Assembly: GCA_012031215.1 (NCBI GenBank)
Contig: JAAUUB010000019.1
Span: 1-34,412 of the forward strand
DNA from: Microscillaceae bacterium
Lineage (GTDB): Bacteria; Bacteroidota; Bacteroidia; Cytophagales; Microscillaceae
DNA: 34,412 nucleotides
Reading direction: 5' to 3'
Part shown: piece by piece, positions 20,258-32,817 of the stretch
Layout: the number at the start of each line of letters is the position of its first letter
Position numbering within the stretch: position 1 is the first letter of the stretch
Position numbers and translations under genes: made by a program
Notes under the pieces: model-generated
Databases searched by the model: none
The model's input: the letters and a program-made list of their open reading frames with translations, nothing else
Told to the model about the DNA's origin: nothing

Positions 20258-20704
20258 ATGAAAAATTTCCTGCTTTTTGCCCTTTTATTTTTGAGCCTTA
20301 CCCATTTTAGTGCAATGGCCCAAACTGCCGAAATCTTCAGTACCAAGAGTGGGGCCATTCAAGGCTATGACCCAGTAGCCTATTTTAAAGCTGGCAAAGC
20401 CCTCAAAGGGCAAGCGGCCTACAAAACGACCTGGAAAGGGGCTACCTGGTATTTTGCCAATGCCGAAAATCTGGCGGCTTTTAAAACCCAGCCTGAAAAA
20501 TACGCGCCTCAATATGGCGGCTACTGCGCCTATGCCGTTTCGCAAGGCTATACCGCTAAAATTGACCCTGAAGCCTGGAAGATTGTGAAAGGTAAATTAT
20601 ACCTAAACTACAATGCCCAGGTGCAAAAGACTTGGGAAGGCCAGCAAACAGATTTTATCCAGAAAGCCAATCAAAACTGGCCTAAGATTATCAATAAGCA
20701 ATAA
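20258..20704 (+). CDS. Exported YHS domain-containing protein
   Basis: 148 residues. A signal peptide (MKNFLLFALLFLSLTHFSAMAQ) is followed by a YHS-like domain: AIQGYDPVAYFKAGKALKG, TTWKGATWYFANAENLAAF, PEKYAPQYGGYCAYAVSQGY. This is the common Bacteroidota/Proteobacteria periplasmic YHS family, in which the domain is linked with metal handling in fusion proteins; its role as a stand-alone protein is unclear. The GYDPVAYF and PQYGGYCAYAV blocks make the family call firm. Intact frame. It has a predicted promoter and a structured leader, and converges with the kinase gene over a bidirectional terminator-like hairpin. Confidence 0.88.
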   Translation: MKNFLLFALLFLSLTHFSAMAQTAEIFSTKSGAIQGYDPVAYFKAGKALKGQAAYKTTWKGATWYFANAENLAAFKTQPEKYAPQYGGYCAYAVSQGYTAKIDPEAWKIVKGKLYLNYNAQVQKTWEGQQTDFIQKANQNWPKIINKQ

Positions 20705-20795
20705 TTTGCTGATTTCCGGAGGTCATTAGGGGGCCTTCGGCAAGCGGCTTAATTTTTCGGGTGTCGGTTTGGCGAAAAGGTTTTTGAGGGGTTTT

Positions 20796-20822
20796 GGCCA
20801 AAAAAGATTATTCTTTTTTGCC
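20796..20822. terminator. Bidirectional terminator-like hairpin between convergent genes
   Basis: AAAAAAGA (20800-20807) and TCTTTTTT (20812-20819) pair around a TTAT loop, flanked by GGC/GCC with one bulge. The arms supply a T run on both strands. It overlaps the last codons of the kinase gene and follows the YHS gene by ~90 bases. Confidence 0.5.
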
Positions 20823-21935
20823 AATGCGAAGGCCCTTTCCCTTGAGTTTACTTTCAGAATCAGTATCAGGACTGGTTTCAGAAAGGGAAAGACTTTCTTT
20901 CTCGGCGGCCAGTTTTATTTTGAGGCGGAGGGTTTCGGACTTAATTGTTTCGGGCGCTGCGGGTGTTGCTGCCTTTTTATCGGTTGCGGCCCCTTTCAGA
21001 CTGGGCTTGGGCGCGGTTTCGTCTGCTTCTTCGCTTTCTTTCAAAGGCAGGTTTTTGAGGGCCTGAAAAACGGCCTCTATGCCTGGGCGTTTTCGGAAAT
21101 CAGCCTGTAGCATTTGGGCAATCAGAAGGCGCAATGCTTCCGGAATCAGTTCATCGTGCAGCTCCAGGGTTTGCCCGGCATAGACCGCAACGCCCGCATA
21201 GCTATATTTTTCCTGGTCGAAGGCTGGTAGCTTGCCCGTGAGGTAGAGGCAAAAAAGCAAGCCCAGGGCAAAAATATCCGACTTGATGGTGAGGGATGCC
21301 CCGGTAAGGGTTTCGTCTTTTTGGATAAAGCGCACCATTTCGGGCGAGTAAAAAACCATATCCCCCACGAGGTCTTCGCTCATTTCGGGTGGATTGCCAG
21401 AAAAATAGCTGTTGTCAAAGTCAATGAGCTTGGCGGCATAAGTGCCCGTTTTGGTCTGCTTGATAAGCACATTATCCGGCTTGAGGTCGCCGTGTACTAC
21501 TTCGGCACTGTGTAAGACATTGAGACTATGGCCAATGGTTTTAAGAATCAGCACCCTTTTGATTAAAGGCAAGGCGGCAATTTCGGCAATGGAGAGCGAG
21601 GCAACATCCACTTTTTCGGTTACTTTATAGTATTTACTTTCATTTCTAAAAAAATCAACGGTAAATACCAGGTTTCCCCCACGGCCGCATTTTTCGTTAA
21701 TGTGTTGCATCAGGGCGCGATGGTGCGCTTCAAAACGCTCGCAAATCACTTTCTTTTTGGCTTTGCTGGCCGCACTGCCAGGGGCTTCTTTGGTGGGGTA
21801 TTTGGGCGAAAGAAATTCTTTGATGAAAAACTCTTTTCCACCTTTTCTGGCAAAGCTCCACTTGCTCAGTCCCCCGCCGGCAGTGGTAAAATCTTTCAGC
21901 ACTTCGTAGCCCTTAATCAAATCGCCTTTGCGCAT
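20808..21935 (-). CDS. Atypical Ser/Thr protein kinase with disordered C-terminal tail
   Basis: Hanks-type kinase, cytosolic (no membrane segment). From ATG 21935: glycine-rich region TAGGGLSKWSFA, ATP-binding Lys in FFIKEFLSP, catalytic loop VVHGDLKPDN (HGD in place of HRD), LIDFDNSYF (DFD in place of DFG) and YSPEMV as the APE equivalent; the domain ends near residue 280. The last ~90 residues are rich in Ala, Lys, Ser and Glu. An upstream start at 21986 is possible but unconserved. The opening resembles kinases that elsewhere sit with vWA and PP2C proteins (TerY-P-type triads); I recall this from family knowledge and it needs checking. No such partners are adjacent. Intact frame. Activity is likely because Lys, catalytic Asp and metal-binding Asp remain. 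Confidence 0.85.
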   Translation of the reverse strand: MRKGDLIKGYEVLKDFTTAGGGLSKWSFARKGGKEFFIKEFLSPKYPTKEAPGSAASKAKKKVICERFEAHHRALMQHINEKCGRGGNLVFTVDFFRNESKYYKVTEKVDVASLSIAEIAALPLIKRVLILKTIGHSLNVLHSAEVVHGDLKPDNVLIKQTKTGTYAAKLIDFDNSYFSGNPPEMSEDLVGDMVFYSPEMVRFIQKDETLTGASLTIKSDIFALGLLFCLYLTGKLPAFDQEKYSYAGVAVYAGQTLELHDELIPEALRLLIAQMLQADFRKRPGIEAVFQALKNLPLKESEEADETAPKPSLKGAATDKKAATPAAPETIKSETLRLKIKLAAEKESLSLSETSPDTDSESKLKGKGLRIGKKE

Positions 21936-22083
21936 ACATACCGGATTTTGGGCAAATTTATGCCAAATTATGCACATCTGCGTCAATATCCGGCCCTTTC
22001 ATTGAGCAAACCCCGTTTGCACACAAAGCCTTGACATGTAGAAACAAGAAATAGGAATTTATTGATTTTTGCTAAGCAATGGC

Positions 22084-23036
22084 TTACAGAGAAGCCAGCA
22101 GATAACCTACATAAATAATATACCCTACCACAAAAAGGCCGCCTTCCAGACGGCTGATTTTGTGCCCCCGGCCAATCATCACCGAACTAAAGACAATCAG
22201 GCTACAAATGATATTGATGACCAGGTCAAAATTGGCCTGAGGCTGGAAAGGAATCGGGGTGATGGTAGCAGAGATACCTAATACAAAGAAAGTATTGAAA
22301 ATATTAGAACCTACCACATTGCCCAGGGCAATGTCGGAGTTTTTCTTGTAAGCAGCCACCACAGAGGTAGCCAGTTCAGGAACAGACGTGCCGGCGGCCA
22401 CAATGGTTAAGCCAATGACGGACTCGGTCATTCCCCAGCCTTTGGCAATGATGATGGCATTGTCCACCAGCAATTGACCACCCAAAAACAAACCACCAAA
22501 ACCCAACATAACAAACAAAATAGATTTCCAGATTGGCATCAGCTTAATGGTCTCGCCGAGTTTTCAGGATTTTTGATGGCAACATACACCGAGTAATATA
22601 AAAAGACACAGAAGAAACCCAATAAGACCAGCCCGTCGGTGCGGCTGAGTTGTGAAATAGTCTGCCCCTCCAGCAAAATATCATTGGCACATACGGCCAG
22701 CATCAGTGCGGCCAGCAGGGTGAGGGGGATTTCTATCCAGACCGAGTTGCTTTTGACCGAGACCGGAGATACGACAGCCGCAATGCCCAGGATCACCAAA
22801 AAATTGAAAATATTACTTCCCACTACGTTGCCAATGGCCAGGTCGGTCTTTCCCTGCACCGAAGCAAAAAGGTTGACCGTAAGCTCGGGAGAGGAAGTAC
22901 CAAAGGCCACAATGGTCAGGCCAATGATTAAATCCGAAATGTTGAGTTTTTTTGCCAATGCGGAGGCACCATCCACCAGCGCATTTGAGCTAAAAACAAT
23001 GATAACAATACTTAGGGCCAGCAGTAAGACACTCAT
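22084..23036 (-). CDS. Calcium/sodium antiporter, CaCA family (YrbG-like), frameshifted
   Basis: Inner-membrane exchanger expected to expel Ca2+ in exchange for Na+ or H+. Two inverted halves each carry an alpha repeat: GLTIVAFGTSSPELTVNLFA and GNVVGSNIFNFLVILG in the first, GLTIVAAGTSVPELATSVVA and GNVVGSNIFNTFFVLG in the second, about ten membrane segments in all. The frame breaks at about 22551-22556, in the cytosolic loop between the halves, where GGC lacks one G; corrected it reads NSGETIKLMPIWKSI, ~317 residues, the family size. As sequenced it is two five-helix halves. It lies 98 bases downstream of the V-ATPase K gene on the same strand, which could link it to a Na+ gradient. Confidence 0.88.
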
Positions 23037-23134
23037 AGAGGGGCAAGGTTTGGTAAAATTGCGAAGGCGAAATTAAATCGGTTTTTTGCAAACAAACAAA
23101 CCTTGCTCATTTATTTTCAAAAGCCCCAGAATTC

Positions 23135-25469
<2,335 letters not shown>

Positions 25470-25473
<4 letters not shown>

Positions 25474-26063
25474 AGAGCTAGGGCAATTCGCTGTTTAACA
25501 ATTTTTTGAGCCGCTTTTGAGAGGTTTTCTTCATCTTCAAGGTAGCGTTTGATTTTGAGAATGGCCACCTGATAGGCGGGTATTTGAACTTTTTCGTAAA
25601 GATTTACCTTTTGCGTCGTTTTTTTTCGGGCTTGTTCCAGGATGTTTTCGGATTCCTGCCAAATCTGTACTTCGGTTTGCAGGTAGAGCAGGCGCTCGAG
25701 TTGTTTTACTCCTTCTAAAAACCAGGCTGGGCGATTGAAGAGGCTAAAGGGCCTTAAATGGAGTGTCAGCGATTCTAAAACCGGTATTTTGACCCCCGCA
25801 ATGCGCCGGGTTTGGGTAGTGATTTGGCCAACTTCTAACAAACCCTGCTCAAACTCTATCCATAAAGCCCCTAATTGCTGGTATTGTGCCAGGGCTTGCC
25901 GAAGTGCTTCTTGTCTTCGGGCCACCTCCTGGCGGGCTTTTTGCACCTCCTGGCGCAAGGCTGCTTCTTTGCTTTGCAAAGTAGGCAGGGCCTTTTCCCG
26001 AATTTTAAGATTTTTCTCAAGTGCTTGAAGTGCCGTTTTATTGTACTCTATACGTAGGGACAT
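25470..26063 (-). CDS. ntpD: V-type ATPase subunit D (central stalk)
   Basis: Rotor shaft of V/A-type ATPases, coupling the catalytic head to the K ring. 197 residues from ATG 26063 (MSLRIEYNKTALQALEKNLK), almost wholly helical: an N-terminal coiled coil (residues ~8-75, many Gln/Ala/Arg), a short central part, and a C-terminal helix ending AYQVAILKIKRYLEDEENLSK, with the ...KIKRYLEDEE/ KxxK signature common to bacterial D subunits. A TTG at 26072 is an unlikely earlier start. Intact frame. It is the first gene of D-I-K; no A, B, C, E or F subunit lies upstream, where the strand switches. The catalytic genes must be elsewhere, if present. Confidence 0.85.
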
Positions 26064-26337
26064 ATTGGGCAAAACTTGTTTGTTGCCAAATTAATCGTTC
26101 GGCCAAACAAAACCTAAAAAAAAAGCAAGCGATACTTGTTTTTCTCTAATTTAGTGTTGTTTAAGAGGATTTTGCCTGTTGCCAAAAAGTGAAGTTTACT
26201 GGAAAATAGATTTGGCCTCAGCCCATTTTTTTGCTTTATAGGGGGCAAAAAACATCCTTTCTTAAAGCCTGAAGACTTGGGTTTGGAGATTAATGAAAAA
26301 TAGCAGAAATTAAACGCAGTTTTATAAAAGATTACCG
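26064..26337. other. Divergent intergenic region with an AT-rich hairpin
   Basis: Between subunit D (minus) and an unknown membrane protein (plus). TTTTTTGC (26227-26234) and GCAAAAAA (26245-26252) can pair. TAGATTTG at 26207-26214 fits a plus-strand -7 box, but no TTG lies at the right spacing. I see no gene. Confidence 0.4.
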
Positions 26338-27474
26338 ATGATTTCACACGCTTTGCCCCTTCCTGACACGGCCATAAAAGCCAAGCGGCCTTCTTTTAGC
26401 GATGCTTGGAAACATTATCAACGTTTGAACGAAGAGCAGAAGCAGGTGATTCGCAACCGGGGCCTCGATAGCCACCATACGCCGGCCTATTGGTTGCATT
26501 TTTTGTAAGACCTGGTTGCTTTTGACCAATTGGCCGACCAGATTCGCCCACGATTGGGCAATACGGCCGCTTCTATCCTGGCATTAGGGGGCTTTGTCAA
26601 TATTTTTGTGGCCGTTTTTACCCTGAGCAATGAGGCCATAACGCTATACTTTATCTTACAAGCCGTTTTGGTGGGGATATTGTCAATAGGTGTCTGGTTT
26701 TGGGTGATGTATGAACTCCTCAAAAAACGCGATATTCCCAATTATCTTCGCCTATTTATTGTGCCTTTGCTGGTGATACTTAATGAAGAAATGGCATTTG
26801 GCAAAGAGATGCGCCTCCGCTTTGACCTGCGACGGAAAGACCGCCAAGACAATATCACCCATACCCACCGCAATTTTACGCCTAATGCCAAGTGGATAAG
26901 TCGTTTTCCCTTGCTGGTGTTTTTGGCGGGGTTTGCAATGATGTTCCTGGGACTGATTTTTCAATCGGATTATCTGCTTATTTCCTGTTTTTTTGCCATT
27001 TTTGCAGGCATTGTTTTGATGGTAGCCATCCCCCTGATTGGCACCAAATACCCTAGAATCATCCACACCATTCATGCTTTTCCCTGGCTGGAAGTGCAGG
27101 CCCGCTTGCACGATGGTGCTAATTTAGATTTGCAAATAGAAGATGAGGTAAACCGCTTTCTCATCACGCAGCGCAAGCGTGGCAGTAGCGGCAAGACCAA
27201 AATTAAGACCAAAACCAAGTACAAAATCCGCACGCATTTTCGAGTGCGACTGGCTTTGCCTACGGATAAATACGACCTGGCCACGGTTCCAGCTTCTGTC
27301 CGCAATCGGGAGGGCCTGAAAATGAAAAGCAAGCGTACAGAAAGGCGCGATGTCATTAGGCTGGATGCGCGCCAGAAAAGCAAAGATATTAAGGCCGTGC
27401 CCGATTTTCGCCAGTTTTTGTACTGGGTGGCCGATGCCTATCGGAAATTTGAACAAAAAAAGGCTTCGGCCTGA
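26338..27474 (+). CDS. Unrecognised four-helix membrane protein, interrupted by an in-frame TAA
   Basis: Family not recognised. From ATG 26338, 56 codons run to TAA at 26506-26508, and the same frame then continues without break to 27474 (~378 codons in all). The first part (SFSDAWKHYQRLNEEQKQV, GLDSHHTPAYWLHFL) looks coding, so the TAA is probably a nonsense change or base error, for example CAA read as TAA. After it come two hydrophobic hairpins: helices near residues 74-96 and 101-128, then two more near 178-225. The C-terminal ~150 residues are soluble and basic (KTKIKTKTKYKIRTHFRVRL). TTG 26530 could be an alternative start. The next gene, 57 bases on, may be co-transcribed. Function unknown. 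Confidence 0.55.
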
Positions 27475-27533
27475 GGCGCGGGGCCGCAAGTTTTTTCTAT
27501 TTTTTATTTTTGGCTTTCAAAACTCCAACAAAT

Positions 27534-27977
27534 ATGGAAAATCAAAATCCGGAGAATCCCGAAGCGGAAATCCCGGCGGGCCGCCGGGGCGACTGCCAAA
27601 AGGGCTTTTTTGTCCTCCGCCGCTGCGAAAAACCAGCCATGGCCAAGTGCGCCCTCACCCGCCGCTTCGTCTGCGAAGATTGCGCCGTGAAATATGAAGA
27701 TAAATGGGTCAATCGTGAGGCTTATGCCCAGGAAATGCAACGCCAAAACAAACCCCGGCCTACTTATGAACAAGAAATGAACCGATGGCAAACCCGGGAT
27801 GATGTGGATTATGCCCTTTGGTATTATTATATGCGGGATGATTTTTATACTTCCCAGGGCTTTGAGCCATTTAGCGGAAGTGATGAGAGCAGTTTTGGGG
27901 GCGGAGAATTTGGCGGGGCCGGGGCCGAAGGGGGCTGGGACGACGAATCAGGCCCGGGGGGGCTTTATGATAGCTAG
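27534..27977 (+). CDS. Small Cys-cluster protein with acidic Gly-rich tail
   Basis: 147 residues, family not recognised. Five Cys (C21, C31, C39, C47, C50), four of them in CEKPAMAKCALTRRFVCEDC, suggest a zinc-binding knuckle of B-box-like spacing. A charged helical middle (residues ~58-100, with YALWYYYMRDDFYT) is followed by a Gly/Ser/acidic tail (SSFGGGEFGGAGAEGGW) ending at the stop. No signal peptide. ATG 27534 is chosen because it starts the hydrophilic N-terminus; an upstream TTG is unlikely. The preceding membrane protein gene is on the same strand. Its TAG stop overlaps the stop of the convergent TPR-SpoIIE gene within CTAG. Binding zinc is inference. Confidence 0.6.
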   Translation: MENQNPENPEAEIPAGRRGDCQKGFFVLRRCEKPAMAKCALTRRFVCEDCAVKYEDKWVNREAYAQEMQRQNKPRPTYEQEMNRWQTRDDVDYALWYYYMRDDFYTSQGFEPFSGSDESSFGGGEFGGAGAEGGWDDESGPGGLYDS

Positions 27978-30063
27978 TCGGTCTGAATTCTTATTCCCAT
28001 CACGAGTATATCATCCACCTGGGCGTGCCCTTGCATCCAATTGCCAATGGTTTTTTCCAAGACCCGGTGCTGCAAAGGCATAGGTTCTTTATGGATAGAT
28101 TCTATCAATTTGCGAAACCTCGATTTCATCAGCTTACGACCCTGAGGCCCGCCAAACTGGTCCTGGTAACCATCGCTATAAAGATATACCAGGGTCTCTT
28201 CCTCCAGGGGAATCGTTTTGTTTTTAAACTGACGACTGACCCCTTGAGAGTGCCAACCGCCAATGGGGTTGTTATCGCCCGCTATAATGCGCAATTGCCC
28301 GCCTTGTACGACCATTACAGGGTTATAGGCCCCGGCAAAAAGTAACTCCTTTTTTTGGTAGTCTATCCGGCAGAGGGCCAGGTCCATTCCGTCTTTGTTT
28401 TGGGTTTCACCCTGATTGAGGGCAAATCGAACCCTTTGGTGCAATTCGTCCAATACCTTTTCGGGCGAGAAGATTTTGCGCTGGATGATGATGTCGTTGA
28501 GTAATTCGTTGCCAATCAAGCTCATAAACGCTCCCGGCACGCCATGCCCCGTGCAATCAACCACTGCCACCAATACTTGGTCGGCTTCCTGGTGTATCCA
28601 GTAAAAATCTCCGCTGACAATGTCTTTGGGTTTGAACAAGATGAAGTGGTCAGGCAATATTTTTTGCAGTTTTTCCGCCGAAGGCAGCATAGCCGATTGA
28701 ATCCTCTGGGCATACTCGATGCTGTCTTTGATGTCTTGGTTTTGGTTTTCGATGGCCTCGTTTTTCAGCGTAATCTCATAATTTTGCAGTATAAGCATTT
28801 TATTGACCCGCTCCATTTCCTGCTGGTGTTCCATAATACGCTCGCTTTGTTGTTGTATGGCTTCGTTTTGCTGGGCGAGGCGTCGGTTGATATAGGTTTT
28901 TTGCCGATACAAGCGAAAAAAGACAAAAGCGGCCAGCAAAATCATTCCCGAAAAAACAATAAACGCATTACGGATATAGGTTTGCCGCACTAAATCGGTC
29001 TGTCGGCTTTGGTTGCTACGGGTGAGCTGGTCTATCTGGACGGGTTTTTCTTTCCAAATCCAGCAGGGCTTCTACACGGGTGAGTTGTTGGGCCCGGTCT
29101 TCGCTCTTCAGGGAGTCATATAATAGGTGAAAAGCTTCATAATAAGCCAGGGCTTTTTCGGGACTTTGCTGTTTTCGAGCATTTTTGGGCAAGTTTTTCC
29201 AAGATTTCAGCCCGGAGGGGGCGAGCATTGACCAGATAGCTCAATCGCAGGGCTTCTTCAAAAAAAATCTGGGCCTCGGCATAGCTTTGCGCGCCAAACT
29301 CGGCCTTTCCTCTTTCTGTCAAAATCAAAGCCTGAAACAAGACATCGGGAGAGGTCTTGCGGGCGAAAATATCGGCCTGCTCGGCATATTGGCGGGCTAG
29401 TTCAAACTCCTGGCGTAAATTATATAAGCGCGCCATTTTGAGCAAAGCTTTTCCAAAATAGGCTGAATCCCGATTTTTCTGACTTAGCCGCAGGGCCGTC
29501 TGGGCGTAGCTGAGTCCTTGCGAAAACTGCTGCCGGGTTTCTTCAAAATCAGCCCTCACCAGGTTTTGTTCAATCAGTATTTCACGGTTGGGTTGCAGGC
29601 GGGCCAGTTCCAGGGCTCGGTCAAGGTAAGATTCGGCCTCCCGAAAACGCTCAGGTAGGCTGGCCAGGGCCAGTTGATTGAGGGCCCGAATAAGGTAAGG
29701 CGCATTTTTTAACTTCTCGGCCAGTGACAAAGCCTGGTAGAGGTATTGTAAATGCTGGTTTTGTTCCCCCACCGTTCCGTGCAACTCGGCCAGGTTGAGC
29801 AAAGCCTGGTAGCGGGAGGTGTCCTGTTGCAATTGTCTTGCCAGCCGCATGGCTTCCAAGCCAAGCTCGATGGCTAACACGGGCTTCCGGGATTTGAGAT
29901 AGGGATGCAGACCAAAAATTACCTGCAGCCTTTGCACGGGGCTTGCCTGTTGACGTAGCAATAGCGATACGCTGTCGCTCAGGTTTTGATTTTGACTATG
30001 GACCTCTTCTTGCCCGCCAATGACCAGCCAGATAAAGAAAGAAGCAATGAGCAGTTTGGTCAT
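27974..30063 (-). CDS. TPR - transmembrane - coiled coil - SpoIIE (PP2C) phosphatase, two frameshifts
   Basis: Membrane-anchored phosphatase of a kind common in Bacteroidota. A signal peptide (MTKLLIASFFIWLVIGG) is followed by about six TPR-like repeats (residues ~60-340, for example YLIRALNQLALA, YFGKALLKMARLYNL), predicted periplasmic. Then a helix (NAFIVFSGMILLAAFVFFRL), a long coiled coil (RLAQQNEAIQQQSERIMEH) and the cytosolic SpoIIE domain with AQRIQSAMLPS, DIVSGDFYWIH, DCTGHGVPGAFMS and YSDGYQDQFGG. Frames change near 29180-29195 and 29048-29060, each with one extra or two missing bases. Corrected, ~695 residues. Three fragments are thus one gene. Likely senses an envelope signal and dephosphorylates a protein target; none is adjacent. 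Confidence 0.85.
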
Positions 30064-30136
30064 ACCAATTGGGCCTTACTTTGCAAAGGCATTGTTCTTG
30101 TAAATCTCTTGGCCAATATACAGGATATTCTTGCAC

Positions 30137-30176
30137 AAAAGAAAAAGGCCCTACCCAATAAAATTGTGCAGGACCT
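30137..30176 (-). terminator. Possible rho-independent terminator of clpC
   Basis: On the minus strand AGGTCC (30176-30171) pairs with GGGCCT (30151-30146, one G-U pair) and is followed by TTTTTCTTTT. It lies 27 bases past the clpC stop. The stem is only six pairs with a 19-base loop. Confidence 0.4.
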
Positions 30177-30202
30177 GGAAATTTTCCAACCGAGAAATTG
30201 GA

Positions 30203-32730
30203 CTAATTATCCGTGGTTTTACTTGTTTCGGGGTCGCTTTTTTTGATTTTAAGGTTCAAGGCTTCGGCTCCTTCTTCATAATCTACCAGGATAGTATCCC
30301 CTTCGGCCACTTCACCGCGCAGGATTTCTTCGGCAACCGGGTCTTCCAGGTATTTTTGAATAGCCCGATTCAGAGGCCGGGCACCATATTGGGGATCATA
30401 ACCTTTTTCGGAAAGAAAGTCTTTGGCCTTTTCGGTAAGGGCCACGGAATATCCAAGCGTTTTGATTCGGTCAAACACTTTAGCCAGCATCAAATCAATA
30501 ATCTGGTGCAAGTGCTCTCTTTGCAAAGAGTTGAAACAATCACATCATCAAGGCGATTGAGAAACTCTGGTGAAAAGGCCTTTTTGAGCGCGTTTTGAAT
30601 GGTGCTCCGCATCAGTTCATCCTGGCTTTGGCGCGACTTGGTGGCAAAACCTACCCCGGCCCCAAAGTCTTTGAGGTCGCGCACGCCAATATTGGATGTC
30701 ATAATGATGATGGTGTTTTTGAAATCTACCCGGCGGCCCAGCCCATCGGTGAGAATCCCATCATCCAATACTTGCAATAAAATATTGAAAACATCGGGGT
30801 GGGCTTTTTCAATTTCATCCAGGAGGATAACACTGTAAGGCTTGCGGCGGATTTTCTCGGTCAATTGCCCACCTTCCTCATAGCCTACGTAGCCGGGAGG
30901 TGCTCCAACCAGGCGCGATACGGAGAATTTCTCCATATATTCACTCATATCAATGCGTACCAGGGCATCTTCTTTATCAAAAAGATAAGCGGCCAGGGCT
31001 TTGGCCAGTTCGGTCTTACCTACGCCAGTGGGACCTAAGAACACGAAAGAGCCGATGGGCTTCTTGGGGTCTTTAAGGCCTACGCGGGTGCGCTGAATGG
31101 CTTTTACCAGTTTAGCGACGGCCTCGTCTTGCCCTATCACCCGGCCTTTGAGGTCTTCGCCCATATTCAGGATTTTGACACTTTCTTTTTCGGCAATGCG
31201 CGTGGCGGGCACACCCGTCATCATCCCAATCACTTCGGCCACATTTTCTTCATTGACCTGATAGCGGCGGCGTTTGGTTTCTTCCTCCCAGTCAGTTTTG
31301 GCTTGCTCCAGCTCCTGAATCAGTCTTTTCTCCTTGTCGCGCAGTTCGGCGGCTTCTTCATATTTCTGACTCTTGACCACCTGGTTTTTCTCCCGCTTGA
31401 TGTCTTCAATTTTTTCTTCCAGGTCGAGGATATGGGGCGGCACATGGATATTGTTGATGTGTACCCTGGCGCCAGCCTCATCCATGACATCGATGGCTTT
31501 GTCGGGCAAAAAGCGGTCGCTGATATAGCGGTCTGAGAGCTTCACACAGGCCTCGAGGGCTTGGTCAGTATAAGTAACCTGGTGGTGGTCTTCGTATTTG
31601 TCTTTAATGTTTTGGAGAATCTCGAGGGTTTCTTCGGGCGAGGTAGCATCCACCATCACCATTTGAAAACGACGCGCCAGTGCCCCGTCTTTTTCTATGT
31701 ATTGGCGATATTCATCCAGGGTAGTGGCTCCGATACATTGTATGTCGCCACGGGCCAGGGCCGGTTTGAACATATTGGAGGCATCGAGTGAGCCGGAAGC
31801 GCCGCCTGCCCCTACGATGGTGTGCAATTCATCGATGAAGAGGATAACTTCGGGTGATTTTTCGAGTTCATTCATCACCGCTTTCATCCTTTCCTCGAAT
31901 TGCCCCCGATATTTGGTGCCCGCTACCAGAGAGGCCAGGTCGAGCGTAACTACGCGCTTGCCAAACAATACCCGCGATACTTTCTTTTGGATGATTCGCA
32001 AAGCCAGGCCTTCGGCAATGGCTGTTTTGCCTACGCCGGGTTCTCCAATCAGGATGGGGTTATTTTTCTTGCGGCGGCTCAGGATTTGGGCTACACGCTC
32101 AATTTCTTTTTCGCGGCCCACAATGGGGTCTAGCTTCCCAGCTTCGGCCAGTTTGGTCAGGTCTCGGCCAAAGTTATCCAAGACAGGCGTGCGTGATTTT
32201 TCGGTTCCTTTCATTTCTCTTCCTCCTCCACCGCCAAAGATGCGGCCGCTGTCTTCATCGCCTTCGTCAGCTTCGGCCGAATCTACGGGGTGGTTTATAC
32301 GGTGTTCAAGTTGTTCGCGAACAATTTCGTAATTTACATCAAACTTATTGAGAATCTGGGTGGCGATGTTATCCTCATCCCGGAGGATAGAGAGCAGAAG
32401 ATGCTCTGTGCCAATGAGCTGGCTTTTAAAAATTTTTGCCTCCAAATACGTGATTTTCAGCACTTTTTCCGATTGGCGTGTGAGGGGGATATTGGCCATG
32501 TTTTTGACATTGTGTGTGGCCGTACTGCGGGTAGAACGCTCAATGGTAAGCCTTAGCTCATCCAGCGATACGCCCAGTTTTTTTAATAAACTTACCGCCA
32601 CCCCCTCTCCTTCCCGGATCATACCCAAAAGAAGATGTTCGGCACCGATGTAATCATGGCCTAATCTAAGTGCCTCTTCCCGGCTTAGGGAAATGACCTC
32701 TCTGACCCGGTTTGAAAATTTTGCTTCCAT
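30203..32730 (-). CDS. clpC: ATP-dependent Clp protease ATPase subunit ClpC (frameshifted)
   Basis: AAA+ unfoldase that feeds substrates to ClpP; protein quality control in the cytosol. Two N-terminal Clp-N repeats (residues 1-140, [21 protein letters not shown]). AAA-1 has Walker [14 protein letters not shown] and Walker [16 protein letters not shown]-type motif ([16 protein letters not shown]) marks ClpC/ClpE rather than ClpA or ClpB. AAA-2 has [15 protein letters not shown] and [12 protein letters not shown]. The frame breaks at about 30530-30535, where GTTTCAAC lacks one T; corrected [16 protein letters not shown], ~842 residues, normal. The C-terminal piece ([15 protein letters not shown]) is the D2 small domain. 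No CtsR or McsAB gene is adjacent. Confidence 0.96.
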
Positions 32731-32817
32731 AATCCTACTCTGAGGGATTTATTTGTTTCGTAGTTCTTTTATGCATCTGGCTCGCATGGAAACCTAACCC
32801 TTTGACCAGGTAATAAG

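Noticed and set aside
22084-23036. Two separate half-size antiporter proteins working as a heterodimer
   Set aside because: Adding one base joins them in the expected loop at normal length, and similar breaks are common in this window.
31697-32332. 211-codon plus-strand ORF inside clpC
   Set aside because: Antisense to AAA-1 of clpC, low-complexity Ser/Arg/Pro composition, no recognisable family.
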